From Liolophura sinensis (lineage: Eukaryota > Mollusca > Polyplacophora > Chitonida > Chitonidae): a stretch of DNA of 64,000 nucleotides. Each line of letters opens with the position of its first letter. Within the stretch, counting starts at the first letter, position 1. Positions 39,401 through 48,400 of the stretch are shown piece after piece. A program made the position numbers and the translations under genes. Under the pieces are notes generated by a model. The model was not told the DNA's origin and did no database searches. It worked only from the letters and a program-made list of their open reading frames with translations. The stretch spans positions 3,721,991 through 3,785,990 of the forward strand of contig NC_088297.1 of assembly GCF_032854445.1 (NCBI RefSeq), given 5' to 3'.

Positions 39401-42400
39401 ATCTGATTAAGTATATTGGTAAACAGGTCCTGTGATGTCAATGTGCTGTCTGGTCCCAACAGGAATCTGAGTGAGTATATTGGTAAACAGGTCCTGTGAT
39501 GTCACTGTGCTGTCTGGTCCCAACAGGAATCTGATTAAGTATATTGGTAAACAGGTCCTGTGATGTCACTGTGCTGTCTGGTCACAACAGGAATCTGAGT
39601 GGGTATATTGGTAAACAGGTCCTGTGATGTCACTGTGCTGTCTGGTCCCAACAGGAATCTGAGTGAGTATATTGGTAAACAGGTCCTGTGATGTCACTGT
39701 GCTGTCTGGTCACAACAGGAATCTGAGTAAGTATATTGGTAAACAGGTCCTGTGATGTCACTGTGCTATCTGGTCCCAACAGAAATCTGAGTGAGTATAT
39801 TGGCAAACAGCTCCTGTGATGTCAATGTGCTGTCTGGTCCCAACAGGAATCTGATTAAGTATATTGGCAAACAGGTCCTGTGATGTCACTGTGCTGTCTG
39901 GTCACAACAGGAATCTGAGTAAGTATATTGGTAAACAGGTCCTGTGATGTCACTGTGCGGTCTGGTCCCAACAGGAATCTGATTAAGTATATTGGTAAAC
40001 AGGTCCTGTGATGTCACTGTTCTGTCTGGTCCCAACAGGAATCTGAGTGAGTATATGGGTAAACAGGTCCTGTGATGTCACTGTGCTGTCTGGTCCCAAC
40101 AGGAATCTGAGTAAGTATATTGGTAAACAGGTCCTGTGATGTCACTGTGATGTCTGGTCCCAACAGGAATCTGAGTAAGTATATTGGCAAACAGGTCCTG
40201 TGATGTCACTGTGCTGTCTGGTCACAACAGGAATCTGAGTAAGTATATTGGTAAACAGGTCCTGTGATGTCACTGTGCTGTCTGGTCCCAACAGGAATCT
40301 GAGTGAGTATATTGGCAAACAGGTCCTGTGATGTCAATGTGTTGTCTGGTCCCAACAGGAATCTGAGTAAGTATATTGGCAAACAGGTCCTGTGATGTCA
40401 CTGTGCTGTCTGGTCACAACAGGAATCTGAGTGAGTATATTGGTAAACAGGTCCTGTGATGTCACTGTGCTGTCTGGTCCCAACAGGAATCTGAGTGAGT
40501 ATATTGGTAAACAGGTCATGTGATGTTACTGTGCTGTCTGGTCACAACAGGAATCTGAGTAAGTATATTGGTAAACAGGTCCTGTGATGTCAGTGTGTTG
40601 TCTGGTCCCAACAGGAATCTGAGTGAGTATATTGGCAAACAGGTCACTGTCCTGTCTGGTCCCAACAGGCCATCGGAGATTCCAATATTTTAAATTCTTT
40701 TAACTCCATTCACCCAGCCACCACCCCCTACCCCACCCCCCGCAAATTTGTTTCTCAGCTTTCGTTTTTTTGACGTTTACTTTTCCTTTCAAACTATCTT
40801 TCCAGGAGCGTATTTCTTTTATACACCAATTACATACTGAGAAAGATGAATGATGTAAAACATAAGATCTATTCACGATAAATCAAACCATTTTCTGGGT
40901 CATTTTTTTAATTCCCTTACCTCTGATTTGTTCTTTATTTTTACATACCCTAATTCAACCTTTTCACATATAAAACAGCAACTTTCAGCAAAATTTATCC
41001 ACATTTTTCAGTTGATTTTGAAGACAAAATTGCATAGTTGGATTGCCCAATTTCTGGGCTTCACAAAAAGTATAATTTTTTTCGCCTCCACAGAATACTG
41101 TCTATAGAACTTGCTTGAATAAACACCTCGCAAACATCAGAAAAGGTTGAAGAATTACAGTATGTTTTTCTTTTAAACAACAAAGACAGTATGTTTTTCT
41201 TTTAAACAACAAAGACAGTATGTTTTTCTTTTAAACAACAAAGACATATTGGCATTAAGGAGGATGTAAAGCATTTTTACCAGGAGTGTGTTTCTGTGAG
41301 CTTCGGGCAGGACTAGAATCAATAAGTTGAGGGCCTTCAGCTGTTCCTGTTTGTCAGAAATACCTGCAAGACGACAACCAAAACACACAAATAGAGGAAA
41401 CATTTCCAACAAGAGGTCCCAGGTCTCCTGACTTCAACACGGACGCACTAAGCATTAGGCCATCGAAGGCGTCCACTTTAAAGCGATGTGAATTACTATC
41501 AATAGACCTCTACCCTGTTGGTAGAGACAAAACAGAGAATGGACTGAATAACTCTACATGAAGCCACTGTGTACATATTGTGGATAGGTCAAGAGGAGGA
41601 GCCCAATGACATACCCAGCCCACCCCCCCCCCCCCCCCTTCTCGGGCTCTGCCCGGTTTCCTCCCACCATAATGCTGGCCACTGTCATATAAATGAAATA
41701 TTCTTCAGTAGGGCATAAAACACCAAAACAAAATAAGTAGAGCTTCCGCACAAAATCTCACAGTAATTTGCCTGAATACATGTTATTCAACAAAATATCC
41801 ACAAACTTACTCTCCACCTGGGCAAAAGCTTCTAGGTCAAGAGGAGGGGCCCAATGACATACCCCAGCTCCTCCCCTCCCCCCACTTCTCGGGCTCTGCC
41901 CGGTTTCCTCCCACTATAATGCTGGCCACTGTCATATAAATGAAATATTCTTAAGTAGGGCATAAAACACCAAAACAAAATAAGTAGGGCAGAAAATACC
42001 AAAACAAAATAAGTAGGGCATAAAACACCAAAACAAAGTAAGTAGGGCATAAAACACCAAAACAAAATAAGTAGGGCAGAAAATACCAAAACAAAATAAG
42101 TAGGGCATAAAACACCAAAACAAAATAAGTAGGGCATAAAACACCAAAACAAAGTAAGTAGGGCATAAAACACCAAACAAAATAAGTAGGGCATAAAACA
42201 CCAAAACAAAGTAAGTAGGGCATAAAACACCAAAACAAAGTAAGTAGGGCATAAAACACCAAAATAAAATAAGTAGGGCATAAAACACCAAAATAAAATA
42301 AGTAGGGCAGAAAATAAATCAATCAATCAAAAAAGTGACTAGAGAGACAATGCCAGTCTGTTTGACCCATAATATCAAGCTTCCGCACAAAATCTCACAG

Positions 42401-45400
42401 TAATTTGCCTGAATACATGTTATTCAACAAAATATCCACAAACTTACTCTCCACCTGGGCAAAAGCTTCTAGGTACTCGTGTGTTAAAAGAGGGGCAGGT
42501 AACTCTCTTAGCAACTGTTTCAAAACGGCTGCAGCATCATTTGGCCAAACATCCTCCCAAGAGAAATCCTCCTGATAAAAACGCTCTTCCAAATCTTGTC
42601 GCAGTTGCTGTGACCAAAAATAATTATTAATATGTCACGGAAAAACCAAATAAAGAAAACCTTTTTTTCACAATGATGCTTCAGGTTTGTTCTCTATTTT
42701 GAAAACGCAATGCTTTCTTGCCAATGCAAATCGAGTATACATGTATGTATCTAGTTTTGAAATGATTGTATAAAAATTTTAATTTTTATGATGACGTAAT
42801 CAATTTCATTCCAGGCAAATTATACCCCAACAAATTTCGAGAATTTTAAGATGTAATTTTTTTTTTTAAAAATATATACAGCTTTTTCAGCCATCATGTA
42901 GAAGCGGAGGTCTTCAAAACACGTCTTCGACATGTCATTGACCTTGACATACAACCCTGACATACGACCTCATCATGACCTTACCTTGACTCTTCCAGCT
43001 GACCCTGGTACCCTCAGGATTCCCTCCGAATCTAACCCTATTTTGTCCAAGTGTGCTATTAACTACAAACAACAGAAAGTATAGCTGCATAATTAATTCA
43101 CTTACTGATAAAATGACTGATTCAGTGTTTAATGCTATATAGAAGTCACATGATGATTTCTTTATTTGTTTGATTGGTGTTTTACGCCGTACTCAAGAAT
43201 ATTTCACTTATACGATGGCGGCCAGCATTTTGGTGGCAGGAAACTGGGCAGAGCCTGCGGTAACTCACGACTACCTGCAGGTTGCTTGGAGACGTTCCCA
43301 CATACGGACGGAGAAGAAGTTATCATGAGCTGGACTTGCATTCATAGCAACCGCATTGGTGGGTGGCTCCGGGGCCACTGCACCACCCTGGTGCGCTATA
43401 ACCACCCCTGCCTTTTTTTTCTAAATACAATTTTGACAAGAAAATACATTTTATCACAAGCAGGCACATAACTCAAAGTTAAAATTGAAATCACTTTTCA
43501 ATAAGCAATGACCCAGGAGCCTCTCACAAATGCTGCTGCCGTGAGTTCAATTCCAGCTCATGCTGTCTTCCTTGCTGGCTGCATGTGGAAAGGTCTACCA
43601 TAAAGCTACCACTATAATACTGGCTGCTGTCGTATACGTAAAATATTCTGGAGTACAGTGTAAAGTACTGATGAAATAATCAAAAAGCTTGTGCTCTGCT
43701 GGCACTGACAAATTGTGCACAAATTTTACAATTCTTAAGTGAAATGAATCAGAAAAGTTTACAGACGGACGGACAGACAGACGGACGGACAGACGGACAC
43801 ACAAATGGATAACAGCCTACCATAATATAACCCATAATACAGGTGTACTAAAAAAATGTCACAATCCTTGTAATTGTACAAGTACAGTGACAACAATCTT
43901 TAGACTGATGCATAATTGTTGACTGTGAAACTCAACTTAACAAAACAAAAGTTATTTTGTTTTCAGAGGAAATTTATTTATTTATTTATTTGATTGGTGT
44001 TTTACGCCGTACTCAAGAATATTTCACTTATATGACGGCGGCCAGCATTATGGTGGGTGGAAACCGGGCAGAGCCCGGGGGAAACCCACGACCATCCGCA
44101 GGCTGCTGGCAAACCAGAGGAAATTAAATTAAATTGAAATTGCAGAATTACAGACGTTATACATGTACACAGATTGAAATGAAATCGTTACCTGTTGAAA
44201 TGAAATCGCTACCTGTTGAAATGAAATCGTTACCTGTTGAAATATTAAAGGAACTTTGCAGCCATGTTGTCGTTTCCTGTCATACTCCAGGAGAGTTTGT
44301 AATGAGACACCAAATATGCCATGATCTGGAAAAGTGCAAGTTTATCAACAGATTAGATGAACCTGTAATGATATACAGGTACAGTGATTCAGCAACCAAA
44401 ACCAAACTTCCTCAGTTTAGCACATTAAGTAGAACAGAGCTTTTCCGCAGTCCTTTTGGCTTGCAGGATTTGACAAAACTCTAACCTGCCTACAGTCATA
44501 TCATTTTAGCCCAAAGCAACATTACTTACCCTAATTCCTCAATGTCTTCGCATATCAAAGAGCAACTTTCACTGCAATTTATGCACATTTTTAAGTTGAT
44601 TTTGGAAACAAAACTACATGGGTTGGATTGGCCAATTTCAGGGCTTCAATAAAAGTCTAATTTTATCAGTCTACACAGAATGATGCCTCAAGAACATGTT
44701 ACAAACATTCGACAAGGTTGAGGAATTTGGGTATAAGAAATTGGGTTTGCTCTTTTTCCATTAAGCTATAATTCAAATCTGACGAGATATTACAACAAAC
44801 TTTAGCCTTATTACCCTACCTTTAGCCTTGACCCTTGGTTTTCTGCGTGAGTACAATATGCCGTGACTTTCTAACAAATATGTCAGCTCTATGACAGCGA
44901 GGGGCTTGATTCGAATAATGTCGCTGTAACTGAGATCTGTGGTGCTGGTCACTCCCAGCGGGTCATATACAAGCTTGAAATTCTGACAATTAAAATAAAA
45001 CAAATCATGTTAATACTGATACCTAAAACAATGCAAATTTATACCTTTACTATGTATAGTATCCATCAAGAGCAAATTTATACCTCTACTATGTATAGTA
45101 TCCATTAAGTGCAAATTTATACCTCTACTATGTATAGTATCCCTCAAGCGCAAATTTATACCTTTACTATGTTTAGTATCCATCAAGCGCAAATTTATAC
45201 CTCTACTATGTTTAGTATCCATCAAGCGCGAATTCTGCCCAAAACGCCCCCTGTTAAAGAGCTACTATAGTGTGAGGACTTCATTTAGAGCAGGGTCAAA
45301 TGATAAGGATCAAGATAGTCTGAATTGCTTCCCTAAATTGTTAAAAAATTGCAATGTATTAAAATCGCTGTCATTAGTTTTGGATTATGGATTTTGGAGG

Positions 45401-48400
45401 ATAGTACGACAACAGAAGTTTTGTGTCATTTCCAGTTTTGTCTGGTGTGACATCACACAAGAACACTTCGCCTCACCCATTCTTGACGTACAGCAACGAA
45501 TCACGCCAAATGTGCATGTCATTCCAGCATAAATGCCTCATTCGACATCACATCTAACTGATTCATCGTAACATATGAAATATCATCATGTCACATCAAG
45601 AGAGTTTTACAGAAACTGCCGAAGACTTTGTTTTTGAGAACTGTTTACTTATAGGGGTTAAAATGGGTTATTCGTTCTAAATATTTGTGAACAGTAATTT
45701 TAGCTCTGCTCCCTAAGGTATCCTTCACATCATTTTAACATTATTTTCCTCTTAGTTTCCTTTACAGCTGTATCAGCACTTTAAGTCAATGACCCATGTT
45801 GAAAGAAAGAACATCAAAACGTAACGGGCAGGGTGACATATACTGGTATGTTTCCTGGAAGTTGAATGACTTACTGGTAAATCATCTTTTGGCAATAAAG
45901 ACCCATTCTGAAAGAAAAAAAAAAAAACAAATGAAGGGCTTTAAATACTGTTCAACCATGTACTTCATTTTTAGTTTACAGGAACAGTTTCAATAGGCTA
46001 TAGATTGGTCTGAAACATATTTATTACCCTAATTCTACCCTAACATTTTCTACCGCCTCTGTGACTAACACGTGATTTGTTAGTTTGAGAGAACTACGCA
46101 GTGTAGAGAAATAATATAGAGACAGAACCGAATAATTTTCGCATTATTTTCATAATTAACTGTGTGCATAAATTCCACTGAAAAACATTGCTTTAGAAGG
46201 CGAATAGGTTGAAGATGTACAGTATACAGGTACCAAACATAACATCAGATATTCCAGTTTTCAGAATTCTGTCGCATATATCAGGTGCTGGACTTGAACT
46301 CACAGCAACCGCATTGGTGACAGGCTCCTGGTTCACTGCGCCACACTGGCGTGCTAACAACCTCGGCAACAGAGGCCCACCTCTGAAGTTTGATTACTGT
46401 TTTATCAGGGAAACTTATATGTAAATGTTCGTAGGTGGGAAGGTCTGCCAGCAACCTGCGGGTGGTCGTGGGTTTTCCTGGGGTATATACTGGAAATATA
46501 TATTGCTGAAATATTCTTGTAAAAGACCAATCAAATAAATAAATAAATATATAAATAAATAAATAAATAAATGTAAATGTTGCCATTACACATTTAGTAA
46601 TTTTAAGCGCTCATGTGCTGCTCACAGAGCATTTTTATACACCAAACTTTGGGTAAAATATGGTCCACTGTCAGGCTCCAAGACTGAAAAACCCTTGTCA
46701 AAGGCAAAAAAAATACTAAGGTTAAGTGTACGTCAGATGAAAGACCATTAAACATGGTCAATAAAAATGGTATGCATATATAGGAAGGTCTGTCAGTAAC
46801 CTACGGATGTCATGGGTTTCCTCCGGGTTCTGCTCAGTTTCCTTCCACCATAATGCTGGCTGCCGTCATATAAGTGAAATATTCTTGAATACAGCGTAAA
46901 ACATCACTCAAATAAATAAATAAATAAATAAATAAGTAAAAATAGTCTGATTTATTTTTTTAGAATTTTTTCAACCTACTAAAATATGATTCTATGGCAG
47001 CTTATTTCTGGCCATATTGGGACCGGTGACGTCACAGGTTGATGCCACTCAACACCCAGACTGTTAGATTTCCAAATTATAAAATACATATACACATAGG
47101 TTTGTGAATACATCCACCCAATGAACTCTGACACAAGCTATTTCAAGCCAAAAATATGGAAGTGATATCACTGATACCAACTGGTTGCCACCATAGAATC
47201 TGATGTTTTCAAAACAATTTTACTTGGTTGGAAGAAAATAAATCTAACCATTTTATGAACAATTATTTGTAGTCTCATATAAACTTCATTTCTGTGTTTT
47301 TTCTTTGCCTTTAAATTGTATGTCTGACAAAACATCAAAATGTTTACCTGTGTGTTTACATCCTGCACAAACTGACAGGTCGCTTCCTGCTCCTTAACTG
47401 AGGCAGGGGTCAGTTGACTAGGCGCAGACGAGCTAGACACCCGGGTGATCGTGTTCTTTGGCTGGATGCTTAACGTCGCCACACCTGTCCAAAATAAAAA
47501 CAGGTGCTTTTTCTATTTACTGTATTACAAATAAAATAACCTGAAATTTAGACCAAGTCTAAGTGACCCACAGAAAACTGCAATCAATCTCTTTGGTTTA
47601 ATAGGTACTGATCAACTGAGACAAGGAAAACACTCACTACAACAGTTAAAAGCCCCAGATGTCTTGACAAACTTGATAAATCACTATCAGATAGAACAGT
47701 GTATAGAGAGACAAAGGAGAGGAGGGAATAATACATTAAATTTTATAAATTCTAAGAAAATGATACCATTTTTTTTTATTAATTACATGCACACTGTATT
47801 ATGGTGAGAGTTAACAAGACCATCTGACAGAAAAATAAATTAATAAAAAACATCACACGGGCTTTTCTTCAGCGGGAGTGCACTTGGTGGGCTTGCCAAG
47901 ATCATGGCTTCACTGATAATGTAACATTTTTTAAGTGTAGGCTGAAAATTGTCTTAAAATACGCTTAAAACCTGTCGAAGTGAAGATGTGAAACTTAAAA
48001 AATAGCCTAGTTGTTTTCTCACCTGTGTTAGTGTAGTCCTGTACCATGTCATTGTAGCCCCTCATATCGTAACCTCCCCGCTTCAGGAACGATGATTCCC
48101 TCCCCTTACCACTTCCTTTTCTGTCCGTCCGCGTGACGTACATGGACTCAGCACGCCGCACATGTTCAGGGCTTGTGGGTAACGATTTTGTCTAACGTAA
48201 ACAGAACAATTACTTATCAATTCAACTCATGTTTCTGAACTTCTTGCTAATGTGTTCACTGTGAGTTCAAGTCCAGTTTCCTCTCCAGACATATGTTGGA
48301 AGGTCAGCCAACAACCTGTGGATGGTCGTGGGTTTCCCCCGGGCACTGCCTGATTTCCTCCGACCATAATGCTGGCCGCCGTCATGTAAGTGAAATATTC

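Noticed and set aside
37955-40668. CRISPR-like direct repeats
   Set aside because: There are no unique spacers: the whole 64-bp unit repeats, which is a minisatellite in a eukaryotic intron.
41832-42326. 164-codon minus-strand frame rich in Phe and Tyr
   Set aside because: Made of the 29-bp SINE-tail repeat; three minus frames are open at once.
44134-44484. 116-codon plus-strand frame that looks protein-like
   Set aside because: It is the antisense shadow of coding exon 7, whose minus-strand reading matches the RhoGAP domain and splices in phase.
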